DNA of 64,000 bases from Paenibacillus spiritus (GTDB lineage Bacteria; Bacillota; Bacilli; Paenibacillales; Paenibacillaceae): assembly GCF_008710135.1 (NCBI RefSeq), contig NZ_VYKK01000013.1:1-64000 (forward strand), given 5' to 3'. The notes below the pieces were generated by a model. That model was not told where the DNA came from. It saw nothing but the letters and a program-made list of their open reading frames with translations, and did no database searches. Shown piece after piece: positions 25,892-34,303 of this stretch (its first letter is position 1; every line of letters starts with the position of its first letter). A program made the translations under genes and the position numbers.

Positions 25892-26609
25892 AAGCGCCCT
25901 CCCCTACTCTGGCTTTGGAGCCTGCGCTTCCGACATCGCGGCCCCGGATAACCGGAATGCTGCCGATGACCGGCAATCCGAGCAGCGCTTCGGCCTCTTT
26001 CTCGGTGCGCAGCGTCTGATTGAGGCTCTCCATCAGCAGAATGACAGCCAGAGCCGCCATCAGCGAGACTACGAAGCTAATGACCAGATTCATGGCGTAC
26101 CCGCCGGTTGCGGGAGCCGGATTGGCCTGCGGATCGGCCGGCGTCAGGAAGGTGACGTTATCCATCTTCATGAGAGCCGGCAGACTGCGGATAAACGTCT
26201 GCGAGACGGCGTTGACGATTCCGGCCGCCGTCGGATAACTCTCGTCGGTGACGCTCAGGTTGATTACCTGGCTCTTCTCCGAAGTCTTCAGTTCAATCTT
26301 GCCGGCCAGCTCGCCTTCCGTCAGTCCAAATTCGGGATGCGCATCCACCACGGCTTTCATGATGGTCGGCGACAGCAGGATGTCTTTGTAGCTCTCGATC
26401 AGGTTCAGGCTGAAGTTCAGGTCGTTGAGGCTGTTGCCCGCCACGGGTGTCGAGGCGTTCACCAGGAGTTGTCCGCTCGCCCGATACTCCGGCACCACCA
26501 CATTCTTGCTTACGTAGTACGTCGTGGCGCAGGAGATCAAGACGAACAGCACAACGAGCCACAGCCGTTTCTTGATGAGGTTGAGATAATCCAGAATCGT
26601 CCTTTCCAC
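25875..26609 (-). CDS. Wzz/CapA-type chain-length and kinase modulator
   Basis: 244 residues with two transmembrane helices (~17-35 and ~175-195) flanking an extracellular domain, the Wzz topology; a Pro-rich motif (PADPQANPAP) precedes the second helix. The short cytoplasmic tail normally docks and activates the BY-kinase encoded next. GTG start behind GGAAGGAGG. It is the first gene of the EPS operon, and its single tail tyrosine (EGAYATVE) is the only Tyr near the end of the pair. Confidence 0.88.
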   Translation of the reverse strand: MERTILDYLNLIKKRLWLVVLFVLISCATTYYVSKNVVVPEYRASGQLLVNASTPVAGNSLNDLNFSLNLIESYKDILLSPTIMKAVVDAHPEFGLTEGELAGKIELKTSEKSQVINLSVTDESYPTAAGIVNAVSQTFIRSLPALMKMDNVTFLTPADPQANPAPATGGYAMNLVISFVVSLMAALAVILLMESLNQTLRTEKEAEALLGLPVIGSIPVIRGRDVGSAGSKARVGEGAYATVE

Positions 26610-26835
26610 AGCGATCCTCCTTCCGGAAATGTTGTTCTTTGAAAGAAAGTTTTGAAACTTTCAGCTTCTTACTTGTATTCTAGCAATCCCTTTCACCGCT
26701 CACATGCCACCTCCCTTTACTTTCCCTTTCACTTTGGTAGCCACTTCAGTAACGCTGCGGGTGCAGGCGATGGTATACTTTTGTACCAGAGGTTCCCTTG
26801 AGAGCGTTTCCATCAATTCCCGGGCTGCCTGAACG
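26610..26835. other. Leader and promoter region of the EPS operon
   Basis: No convincing gene. It holds an extended -10 (TGCTAGAAT, 26677-26685, minus strand) with only a weak -35, and a small palindrome GAAAGTTT/AAACTTTC (~26640-26662) in the leader. The long leader suggests RNA-level control, but no known riboswitch motif is present. Confidence 0.4.
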
Positions 26836-26888
26836 CCGCAAAGCCGCTTCCGGGCAGGAGCAATTCCTGTCCGAAAGCGGCTTTGCGG
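26836..26888 (-). terminator. Strong hairpin after the response-regulator gene
   Basis: A perfect 14-base arm (26836-26849 with 26875-26888) encloses a further CCGG/CAGGA stem. It starts 26 bases past the stop of the response regulator. There is no T-run outside the stem, so termination strength is uncertain. Confidence 0.55.
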
Positions 26889-26913
26889 GCCGTGCAAGCT
26901 GTTCAATTCGCAA

Positions 26914-27555
26914 TCAATCGTAAGACATTTCGTATTTCGTCAGGCCGACTGCATTCGCATAGAGCGCCGCCTGGGTGCGGTCCGCCACCTGCAGCTTCGC
27001 CAGGATCTGGCTCACATGCTTCTTGACCGTAAATTCGCTGATGAACAGTCTGGAAGCAATCTCCCGGTTGCTGGAGCCCTGTCCCAGCTCTATCAGCACT
27101 TCCTTCTCCTTCGGCGTCAGTTCGTCGGTCGGACTGCTGCCGCTCATCCGCATTTTGTCCTCCATCAGCCCGGGATCGTAATATTTGCGTCCCTTATGTA
27201 CAAGCTGGATGGCAAACAGCAGCTCCTCCGGCAACGCCTCCTTCAGCACATAGCCGTCGACCATGACCTCTTCCGCCTTCAGAAAGTCTTCCCGGCTTGC
27301 GGAAGAAGTCAGCAGGATGAACCGGCTGTCAATGCCGCGGGCCCGTGCGGCCTTCACGACGTCAAGACCGGACTCATCGGCCAGCTTGAGGTCCATCAGC
27401 GTCAGATCGGGACGAATCTCCTCCAGAACGCGCAGCGCTTCTTCTCCGTTCGTAGCCTCTCCCGCAAATTGCATGTGGGGCTGCATTGAAATGACGGCCG
27501 CCAGACCTCTTCTTACCAAGGGATGATCATCCACAATGACAATTTTCAAGTTCAA
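26914..27555 (-). CDS. NarL/LuxR-type response regulator
   Basis: 213 residues. The receiver domain has DDHPLVRRG (acidic pocket), the phospho-accepting Asp in LTLMDLKLADESG (~residue 54) and TS/K signature residues further on. The C-terminal LuxR-type helix-turn-helix is LTPKEKEVLIELGQGSSNREIASRLFIS...VKKHV (~145-205). It is the DNA-binding partner of the histidine kinase whose gene ends 19 bases upstream. Because the pair sits upstream of the EPS operon on the same strand, EPS control is possible, but that is inference. Confidence 0.9.
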   Translation of the reverse strand: MNLKIVIVDDHPLVRRGLAAVISMQPHMQFAGEATNGEEALRVLEEIRPDLTLMDLKLADESGLDVVKAARARGIDSRFILLTSSASREDFLKAEEVMVDGYVLKEALPEELLFAIQLVHKGRKYYDPGLMEDKMRMSGSSPTDELTPKEKEVLIELGQGSSNREIASRLFISEFTVKKHVSQILAKLQVADRTQAALYANAVGLTKYEMSYD

Positions 27556-27573
27556 CGCCTCCTGTCCTGAATG

Positions 27574-29217
27574 TTATGCGTTCTTTAACTCCGCTACGCC
27601 GACCGGTATCGTAATCAGAATCCGTGTCCCTTCGTTCAACCCGCTCGAGAGCTGAAAGTCTCCCCCAAGCGATTGGGCTAAATACTGCATATTCTTCATT
27701 CCAAGACCGCCCGCTCCGTCCTCCGACGGGGATACAAGCCGCGCGGTATCGAAGCCTTTCCCGTTATCGACGATAGACAGCCGAATCCACCGGGGCTTCA
27801 GAGAGAGCTCCACCTGGATGCTGCGCGCCGCCCCATGCCGAATGGCATTGCCCGTCGCTTCGGAAATAATGCGAAACAGCGCTTTATGATACGGATACGG
27901 GAGACTGAAGTCGTCTCCGGTAATCTGAAGCTGAATTTCCACGTTGTTCAATCTCGACAGGCTGTTCAGATGGGAACGGACCATGCCGAGCCAGGTCGGG
28001 CCGCCGCTCTTCTTGGAGCTGAGACTGTAGATGGTGATCCGCAGTTCCTTGGCGACGTTCGTCGCCGACTCATGGATCAGACCGATCTGCTCTTCCAGCT
28101 CCGAGTCGCTCATCTTCCGCCACAGCTGCTTCAGCGAATGGGTCGCATAGACGATGCCGAACAAGCTCTGCGAGACGCTGTCGTGCATCTCGTCGGCAAT
28201 GCGGTTCTGCTCGTTCGTGATGATGAGCCGGTTCTCGATAACCCCGAGTTCGTGCCGCTCCAGAATAATGGCGCTCAGCTCCGCCAGGAACGCAAGCTGC
28301 TGAATGTACCACCTCCGGCCTTCAAGCCCTTCTGAAGCATCGAGCCGAACGCCGATCAGTCCGACGAACCGGGTGCTCATCCGCACTGGCATCAGCAGAA
28401 AATCGCCGAGACCCGGCAGGCTTCGAAACAAGGGGTCGCGCTGACCCCGCCACTCATCCTCCCGGCTCTCCAGCTCGGTGAAGAGAAAGGTCTCCTGTTC
28501 CGGCAGCCAGCCCGTCTGGCGGCTCTCCGGAGCCGGCTCGCCGCTCTTCTTGGCGAACCAGAACAGCGCTTTGTCCAGCTCGGTCAGCTTCACCACATAA
28601 TCGGTAATGACCTGGCCGATATTCCGGAAATCATGCTGGCTTGAGGTTTCGACGATGTGGTACAGCGATTTGATATGCTCCAGCGTCTCGTCCGTCCGGG
28701 CCTCCGCTTCTTCGCTGCGGCTTCTGTAGCAGGCGACCGTCCGGACAAAGGTTGCCGCCAGTACGAGAACGAGCAGCAGATTCCCGCTGTCGTTCAGATC
28801 CAGGGAAGGCGACTCGCCCGAAGAAGCATAGAACGCGTAGCAGCAGCCGATGAAGGCGGCCGCATACCCGAACAGCAGACTCCAGCTGAACATCAGGGTC
28901 AGCGATCCTGCGGCCACCAGCACCGGATTCAAGGCATACAGCTTGAAGGGACTTTCATACCCTCCGGTAGCGACGGTCAACAGCAGAATCAGTGCCGCTT
29001 CCGCTCCGATTGCTGCCAGGAGCAGCCCTGGACGGTGTTTGCAGCGGCGGTACATTCGCAAAAACATCCACGCACTCACGCATAAGACGGCAACTACCGG
29101 AAGCTTGCGGACCCAGGACAGCCCGTCGTACGACAATAAGAACATCAAAGACGTCAACCCTAAGGAGAACCAACGGTAAAAGAATTGCATCCTGTCTTCC
29201 GCAGTTTTGATACCCAT
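27574..29217 (-). CDS. Membrane histidine kinase of the HisKA_3 (NarX/DesK) class
   Basis: 547 residues: ~5-6 transmembrane helices (1-150), a GAF-like sensor domain (~185-310), the HisKA_3 dimerisation segment with the phospho-accepting His in DEMHDSVSQSLFG (~345), and an HATPase domain with SEATGNAIRHG, VDNGKGFD and GLGMKNM. It phosphorylates the NarL-type regulator encoded 19 bases downstream. The ligand is unknown; the GAF domain suggests a small cytoplasmic cue. The start ATG follows GGGTGGTGGG. Confidence 0.87.
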   Translation of the reverse strand: MGIKTAEDRMQFFYRWFSLGLTSLMFLLSYDGLSWVRKLPVVAVLCVSAWMFLRMYRRCKHRPGLLLAAIGAEAALILLLTVATGGYESPFKLYALNPVLVAAGSLTLMFSWSLLFGYAAAFIGCCYAFYASSGESPSLDLNDSGNLLLVLVLAATFVRTVACYRSRSEEAEARTDETLEHIKSLYHIVETSSQHDFRNIGQVITDYVVKLTELDKALFWFAKKSGEPAPESRQTGWLPEQETFLFTELESREDEWRGQRDPLFRSLPGLGDFLLMPVRMSTRFVGLIGVRLDASEGLEGRRWYIQQLAFLAELSAIILERHELGVIENRLIITNEQNRIADEMHDSVSQSLFGIVYATHSLKQLWRKMSDSELEEQIGLIHESATNVAKELRITIYSLSSKKSGGPTWLGMVRSHLNSLSRLNNVEIQLQITGDDFSLPYPYHKALFRIISEATGNAIRHGAARSIQVELSLKPRWIRLSIVDNGKGFDTARLVSPSEDGAGGLGMKNMQYLAQSLGGDFQLSSGLNEGTRILITIPVGVAELKNA

Positions 29218-29516
29218 CCCACCACCCTATTCCCCAAGTTTTGTGGAAAAAAAGCGAATGTGACTGACCCGAGGATCGGCAAGACATTCCGTGAAAAAAG
29301 TATTTGACAAACCGGTTGCCTATATGAAATCGAGAATTAATACCAGCAATGATACATGAGAATAAGGCTTTTCTCAAGTTAACTGCCGCCTTGTGAACGG
29401 TTACACCCAGAAAAAGGTTAAATTTTAGGACTTTGGAACTCCTTTTCCCCTGCCATTAGCCTGAATAAATCCACACTAAGTGGAAGCTAAGCTGACAGTA
29501 CCCTGCAACGGAACGT
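29218..29516. other. Non-coding stretch upstream of the two-component operon
   Basis: Low GC compared with its surroundings. I see no credible gene, only weak promoter-like hexamers on the minus strand (TTGTCA near 29309-29314). Confidence 0.5.
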
Positions 29517-29561
29517 AAGACAGCCCGTCCGCACGCGGCGGCGTGCAGAACGGGCTGTCTT
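29517..29561. terminator. Terminator after the Gfo/Idh-like gene
   Basis: AAGACAGCCCGT (29517-29528) pairs with ACGGGCTGTCTT (29550-29561), enclosing a second GCACGC/GCGTGC stem. It begins 50 bases after the minus-strand stop at 29611. Confidence 0.7.
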
Positions 29562-29610
29562 TGACAGAGGGCCGGCAGGGACAATGACGGCCGGGGCGGC
29601 CGGGAGACGG

Positions 29611-30705
29611 TCAGCGGGACGGAGGCTCGGCCCACGGCTGCCTTGCCGTAATGACCGCCCGGTCCTCGGCCGCCGCCCGGCGCATCGCAAGCGCCAGGTA
29701 CTGGTCCTGGCAGCCTTCGGCCAGACTGTAGAACGGCGGGCCGCCTGCGGTGTAGCTTGCCATGCGCCTGAGGCTCTCGGCTACGGCAAGCTCATCGTCG
29801 GACAGGCGGGCCGGTCCGAACGGATTGCGATACAGCCACTCGGACCCGCCGACGATGCCCTGGAGGAAGAAGCCCTCCAGATTGCCGCCATGCCCGGCAT
29901 CAATCCGGCGCAGTTCGGCATAAGCGGGAGCGTCGAAGGCCTCCAGCCAGACGGCCCGTTCGTCCGTAATTTCGCCCCGGTCGCCCCGGATCAGCATCCG
30001 GTTCCCCCGGACCCAGGAGAAGTACTGATCCTTGGCAAAATCATATACGCCCAGCCGGTCCCCGAAATCCAGCGTCGCGAGAAGCTGCTTCGAGAGAACT
30101 TGCGTCTCCGAGCGGGGCGGGCCCGAACGGTCCGGACCCTGAATGAGGGGGAACGCAAATTCCCTTGCCCGGATTTCGGCGTCCTCGAACCCGATGCCAA
30201 GCAACCTTCGGATCAAGCTGACGCCATGGTAATCATGGGCCGCCGAAATCTGGGCCTGCGTGACTGCTCCCAGCCGCCCCGATCCGGCAAGCGCGAGACG
30301 GGCGGCATGCATCGGCTGGTAAGCATACTGCTCCGCCACCTGAATCCTTGCCGCCGGTCCGGTGCGGGACCACAGCTCCAGCAGTCCCGCCAAATCCGGA
30401 GCAGGCGGAGTCTCCGCAAGCGCAGGATGCCCCGCTTCGGCGAGAGCCGCCAGCAGCCCGCCGGAGGCATCCCGGCTGACGCAGACGACGCTGAAGGCGC
30501 AGCCCGCAGCCCCGGCGCGCTCCAGATAGGCCGAAAGCTCCGACACCGCCGGAACGCCCCACCGTTCCGTGAACGCCCGCGCTTTGGCCGGTTCCCTCAG
30601 CAGAGCAGCCCCCACAGCAAAATGCCCGGGGAGCGCCCGGGCAATCCGCATATAAAATTCGGCGCGCCAGCCTCCGCCGATGATCCCGAATACCGTCCGA
30701 TTCAT
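29611..30705 (-). CDS. Gfo/Idh/MocA-family oxidoreductase-like protein with atypical active site
   Basis: 364 residues. The N-terminal Rossmann fold starts with FGIIGGGWRAEFY, and a C-terminal alpha/beta dimerisation domain of the family follows. The usual E-K-P motif, whose lysine takes part in catalysis, reads L-A-E-T-P here, so the lysine is missing. The later YAYQPMHAAR segment holds the position of the second conserved helix. It could be an NAD(P)-binding sugar dehydrogenase with altered chemistry, or a non-catalytic paralogue. It is 46 bases downstream of a small conserved-looking gene. Confidence 0.75.
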   Translation of the reverse strand: MNRTVFGIIGGGWRAEFYMRIARALPGHFAVGAALLREPAKARAFTERWGVPAVSELSAYLERAGAAGCAFSVVCVSRDASGGLLAALAEAGHPALAETPPAPDLAGLLELWSRTGPAARIQVAEQYAYQPMHAARLALAGSGRLGAVTQAQISAAHDYHGVSLIRRLLGIGFEDAEIRAREFAFPLIQGPDRSGPPRSETQVLSKQLLATLDFGDRLGVYDFAKDQYFSWVRGNRMLIRGDRGEITDERAVWLEAFDAPAYAELRRIDAGHGGNLEGFFLQGIVGGSEWLYRNPFGPARLSDDELAVAESLRRMASYTAGGPPFYSLAEGCQDQYLALAMRRAAAEDRAVITARQPWAEPPSR

Positions 30706-30751
30706 CTCGTCTTCCTCCCCTGCCGGTCTGCATCACGGCCAAGCCTTAGCC

Positions 30752-31075
30752 TTAAGGCTCCTCCGATGCTTCCCGGCGCTTCTGTTCCCGGTAATCCGCC
30801 AGCCATTCCTCGTACTGGTTCACAATCATTTCCCGTTCGCGGGCCCAGGCCGCTCTTGAGTCCCGGGACGTGCGCGAACGGCTGTCTTCCTCCCCGGAGA
30901 AGGTCCAGAGGTCGGAGAACAGCGGATCGCGCAGCTCCACGAGCCGGCCGTTCTCCCGGCCGCCGGACCATTCCAGCCCGCGGTCGGTCCTGACCACGGT
31001 CCGGCCGTCCGGCGTCGAGGCCTTCTGCCCCGGACGCATCACCGCAAGCAGCTGTCCCAGCGTATACCACTGCAT
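30752..31075 (-). CDS. Small hypothetical protein
   Basis: 107 residues, charged, no signal peptide or membrane segment. The N-terminal half (GQLLAVMRPGQKASTPDGRTVVRT) looks like a compact beta domain, the C-terminal half is helical and rich in Arg/Glu (REREMIVNQYEEWLADYREQ). Good ribosome binding site (GGAGAGGCGGAG). It lies between the kinase gene (48 bases before) and the oxidoreductase gene, all on the minus strand. Function unknown. Confidence 0.65.
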   Translation of the reverse strand: MQWYTLGQLLAVMRPGQKASTPDGRTVVRTDRGLEWSGGRENGRLVELRDPLFSDLWTFSGEEDSRSRTSRDSRAAWAREREMIVNQYEEWLADYREQKRREASEEP

Positions 31076-31123
31076 CCCGGCTCCGCCTCTCCCTTCCCGT
31101 CCTTGGGTTTCTGCGCCTGCCCC

Positions 31124-33010
31124 TCAGGCTCTTGCCGCCGGAAGCTTGACGATGACCTCCGTGCCTTCTCCCTTGGTGCTCATGTACTTGATGGTTCCGC
31201 CCATGGCTTCGATAATTCGGAACGTGACCATAAGTCCCAGACCGGTGCCCTTGGTCTTGTTCGAGTAGTACGGCTCTCCCAGCCGGGCCACCTCGCCCGG
31301 CTCCATTCCTTCCCCATTGTCCTTGATGCTGACCACGACATGGTTCCCGGAACGCCAGGCGATGATGCTGACCAGGCCTCCGGCGCGCAGCGCCTCGATA
31401 CTGTTCTTGACGATATTGATGAACGCCTGCTTGAATTTCGGCGAGCTGCACGTAATCATCAGATCGGGTTCAAGATGCAGCTCCAGCCGTCCGCCCTGGA
31501 GATTGGCCATCGGCAGCAGGATGCCGGCCACATGCTTCAGTTCGCCCGAGGCGTCCAGCACCTCGACCTTATCCATCTCCGGCTTCGCGAACGTCAGGAA
31601 GTCGTTGATGATCAGAGAAGCCCTGTCGAGCTCGGACATGGCAAGCTTGAGGTACTCCTTCTCTTTGTCGGTGGTCCCTTCTCCGAGCAGCTGGATGAAT
31701 CCGCGGGTCACCTGGAGCGGGTTGCGGACTTCATGCGCGACCGAGGCCGCAAGGTCGCTGATCATCTCCATTTTCTCGGAACGCTGCAATTCGTTGTTGA
31801 ATTTCTCGAGCTCTCTGGAATACATGACCACCTGTTCGTGGTTCTGCGCGAATCTCCGGCCCAGAATGACGATCAGAGAGACCAGGAACAGTACGATTCC
31901 CCATTTCCACCAGTAGAGATGGTAGATGCCGGACGTCAGGTAGAAGAGCAGCAGCTCGGCAACGACGATCAAGGTCAGAATCGCCAGTCCTGCCGTGAAG
32001 ATAATGGCTTCTGTATTGCCTTTGGCGACATCTCTCACCGCCACCGCCAGCAGAGTGACGAACAAGGTAATGATGAGCAGACCCACCATGTAGACGGTGA
32101 ACAGGACATAGATCCGGTCCCATCGCCCGTCCATCAGCAGATGGGCTGTGCTCAGCATAACGGCAAGCACGGCGTAGACGGTCAGGAAGCGCCGCAGCCG
32201 GAGAACGATCCGCATCGGTCCCGGGCCGAACAGCTGCTCGAAGTACGAAGCGAACGCCGGAAGCAGCGTGAAGATCCCCAGATCAAACACATAATTGACC
32301 CAGGGGCCTTTCTCCACAAGGACCGGCAGATAGGACGAATGAATGATAATCAGAATGCCTGACGAGAGGATAACCAGAACCAGCAGAAAGGCGCTGGAGA
32401 ACATGTCTTTTCGCAGAAAAAGCGAGCACACCGCCAGTACGGTGGCCGTGAACACCAGGGCTCCGCCCAGAATCAGGTCAATCAATCCCTGCTTGGTGTA
32501 ATTGGCGAGCAGATCGACATAGCTGCCAATCTCCATGCCGCCGAATACGCCGTATTGATCCTCTTGTCCGCCGATATAGATTAGCAGCGGCTCGCCCGAG
32601 AGGCGGTCGTTCAGAGGCACAATGAGGTTCCCGCCTCCGATGATGCGGTCAGGCGAGCGGAACACAAGCGTCCGGTCGGCATAGGCGGCTACCTCGCTGC
32701 CGTATGTCTTCTCCAGCAGCAGCGCGCTGCTGCCTTCAAGCCGGGGCAGCCGGACGCGCAGCCAGACGCCGGTGACCTCATCGGGCTTGGGCGGAATCGT
32801 GTCCGGCGTGACATCCAGCCAGCCCGTATCGGAGAGCGCCCGGTCCAGCTCTATGCCGTGCGCAGCCGGATCGGCCCATTTCATTTCCCACTCGGGCAAG
32901 CTTTCGCCGCCGTGCTTCCCCCATTCCATTTCAATGCCGATTGGCACAATCACCGCCAGGAGCAGAAGGATGAGCAGGACTGCGGATGTTTTTTGCAAAG
33001 GACCTTTCAT
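31124..33010 (-). CDS. Orphan 7TM histidine kinase (HisKA type, sporulation-kinase-like)
   Basis: 628 residues: N-terminal membrane anchor, an extracellular beta-rich domain (~40-170) like the 7TMR-DISM sensor, seven transmembrane helices (~175-390), a coiled linker, the HisKA phospho-acceptor SVAHEVRNPLQVTRGFIQLL (~425) and a complete HATPase (VKNSIEALRAGG, DNGEGM, GTGLGLMV). The H-box is of the KinA/KinB kind that feeds the sporulation phosphorelay. No response regulator is adjacent, which fits such a role. GAGGTG precedes the ATG. Confidence 0.82.
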   Translation of the reverse strand: MKGPLQKTSAVLLILLLLAVIVPIGIEMEWGKHGGESLPEWEMKWADPAAHGIELDRALSDTGWLDVTPDTIPPKPDEVTGVWLRVRLPRLEGSSALLLEKTYGSEVAAYADRTLVFRSPDRIIGGGNLIVPLNDRLSGEPLLIYIGGQEDQYGVFGGMEIGSYVDLLANYTKQGLIDLILGGALVFTATVLAVCSLFLRKDMFSSAFLLVLVILSSGILIIIHSSYLPVLVEKGPWVNYVFDLGIFTLLPAFASYFEQLFGPGPMRIVLRLRRFLTVYAVLAVMLSTAHLLMDGRWDRIYVLFTVYMVGLLIITLFVTLLAVAVRDVAKGNTEAIIFTAGLAILTLIVVAELLLFYLTSGIYHLYWWKWGIVLFLVSLIVILGRRFAQNHEQVVMYSRELEKFNNELQRSEKMEMISDLAASVAHEVRNPLQVTRGFIQLLGEGTTDKEKEYLKLAMSELDRASLIINDFLTFAKPEMDKVEVLDASGELKHVAGILLPMANLQGGRLELHLEPDLMITCSSPKFKQAFINIVKNSIEALRAGGLVSIIAWRSGNHVVVSIKDNGEGMEPGEVARLGEPYYSNKTKGTGLGLMVTFRIIEAMGGTIKYMSTKGEGTEVIVKLPAARA

Positions 33011-33315
33011 GAGTGCACCTCGGCAGATCTACAGGATAAACATACAGGTTGGAAATTAATTCATACCCTACCTTACTTATTTCGACATCATTCGCGTTCT
33101 TCCCTTTCCGGGCTTGGCCCTGAACACAAAAAAAGCCTCCGGCTCGCGGATAGAGCCGAATCTCCGGAAGAACACTAGCTCTGGCGGACTCTCCCCCGGC
33201 CGGACCTGCCGATGCCGGAATTGCAGGACGATCGGATTCGCCCTGCGCTCAGGCGGGTAAACTTTATTAGACATGCACTATGGCGGCGCAGCCGACCCTA
33301 AGGAGGCTGGATTCC
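33011..33315. other. Divergent intergenic region with an internal minus-strand terminator
   Basis: It separates the kinase (minus) from the small plus-strand gene. A 65-codon open frame on the minus strand (33077-33274) runs through the terminator at 33128-33166 and has no ribosome binding site, so I do not call it. Confidence 0.5.
33128..33166 (-). terminator. Rho-independent terminator in front of the orphan kinase gene
   Basis: On the minus strand CGGCTC (33153-33158) pairs with GAGCCG (33140-33145) within a longer imperfect stem and is followed by seven T (33128-33134). It ends no recognisable gene; it lies 118 bases upstream of the kinase start, so it is either an attenuator or the end of a short RNA. 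Confidence 0.65.
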
Positions 33316-33495
33316 ATGAGCACACAGAAAGAACCGGAAGACGACGGCTTGGTCACGGAACGCGATATCGACGAGGAGTTCGGTCTCTTCCGGGAAGGAA
33401 GCTATGAAGACAGCTTATCCGATGAGGATCAGCGCGATGCGATCCGACACGGACTGCCGGACGAGCAGAAACTCCGGCGAGAAGACCGGCTTTAG
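33316..33495 (+). CDS. Small acidic hypothetical protein
   Basis: 59 residues, about a third Asp/Glu, no hydrophobic segment (MSTQKEPEDDG...). TAAGGAGG lies 9 bases before the ATG, which supports translation. It is 38 bases upstream of a larger acidic protein gene. Function unknown; likely cytosolic and partly disordered. Confidence 0.7.
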   Translation: MSTQKEPEDDGLVTERDIDEEFGLFREGSYEDSLSDEDQRDAIRHGLPDEQKLRREDRL

Positions 33496-33533
33496 GGCCT
33501 GGGCCATCCGGATCAAAAAAGGAGCTGAACAAC

Positions 33534-34190
33534 ATGTCCGATTCTTTTAATAAAACGACGGCGGATTTCGCCTATGAACGTTATGTGACGCTGGGCGACA
33601 CGGATCCCGACAGCGGGATTCCGGCTGACGATCTGCGCCCCGCCGGCACGATTACCGCGCAGAGCGCAAGCGGAACCGGAAATACGGAGGCTGCTGTCGA
33701 ATCGCCGTTCACACGCCACGAATCGGCGGGCGCCGCTTCGATCGGCATTGACGGCGTGCCGGAACCCGGCACCGATCCCGCGCTGGTCGGCGACCCCCAT
33801 CTGGCCGCCGATACAGGACTCGGCATTGCCGGTACCGGACCGGCCCCGGCCGGCACCGCTTACGGAAGCGGCGCCGATCCGGCCGAGCCTTCTGCCGAGG
33901 AGCTGGACTCGCCCGGCCTACTCTCCGGTCCGCCCGCTTACCGCGATGAGTTGGCGCATTCGGATGCGGCGCTGGCCGCAGACGCTTCGGGCCTGACCAT
34001 CGGCGCAATTGACTATGCCGACGAGGAGGAAGAAGGCGTGACCGGCGGCCTGAACGAAGAAGATCCGCTGCCCGATGTCCCGGACGCGGACGAAATATCG
34101 GCGGACTCGCCGGTGGACCCTGCGGCTCCTCCGGTGGACGTCATGCCGGGTACGGATATTCTGAACGGCTCCACGGGAGAAGAAGACTAG
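33534..34190 (+). CDS. Acidic, low-complexity hypothetical protein
   Basis: 218 residues, strongly acidic and rich in Ala, Gly, Pro and Ser; no signal peptide or transmembrane helix. Composition and scattered T-D/P-D motifs indicate intrinsic disorder; the first ~30 residues (SFNKTTADFAYERYVTLGD) are the only ordered-looking part. The ATG follows AAAAAAGGAGC. It forms an apparent operon with the 59-residue acidic gene. I recognise no family. Confidence 0.68.
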   Translation: MSDSFNKTTADFAYERYVTLGDTDPDSGIPADDLRPAGTITAQSASGTGNTEAAVESPFTRHESAGAASIGIDGVPEPGTDPALVGDPHLAADTGLGIAGTGPAPAGTAYGSGADPAEPSAEELDSPGLLSGPPAYRDELAHSDAALAADASGLTIGAIDYADEEEEGVTGGLNEEDPLPDVPDADEISADSPVDPAAPPVDVMPGTDILNGSTGEED

Positions 34191-34303
34191 GCTGCCCCTG
34201 CAAAAACCGGGCGGCAGGCTTGTTTTGCAAGAGCCGGCTCTGCCGGGTTATGATGATTCGGGAAGCATCCGACTGATTCTGACCCATAAGGAGAGACTGA
34301 AAC

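Noticed and set aside
26700..26906. 68-codon open frame upstream of the EPS operon
   Set aside because: It overlaps the strong hairpin after the response regulator and lacks start signals.
33077..33274. 65-codon open frame on the minus strand
   Set aside because: No ribosome binding site and it runs across an intrinsic terminator.
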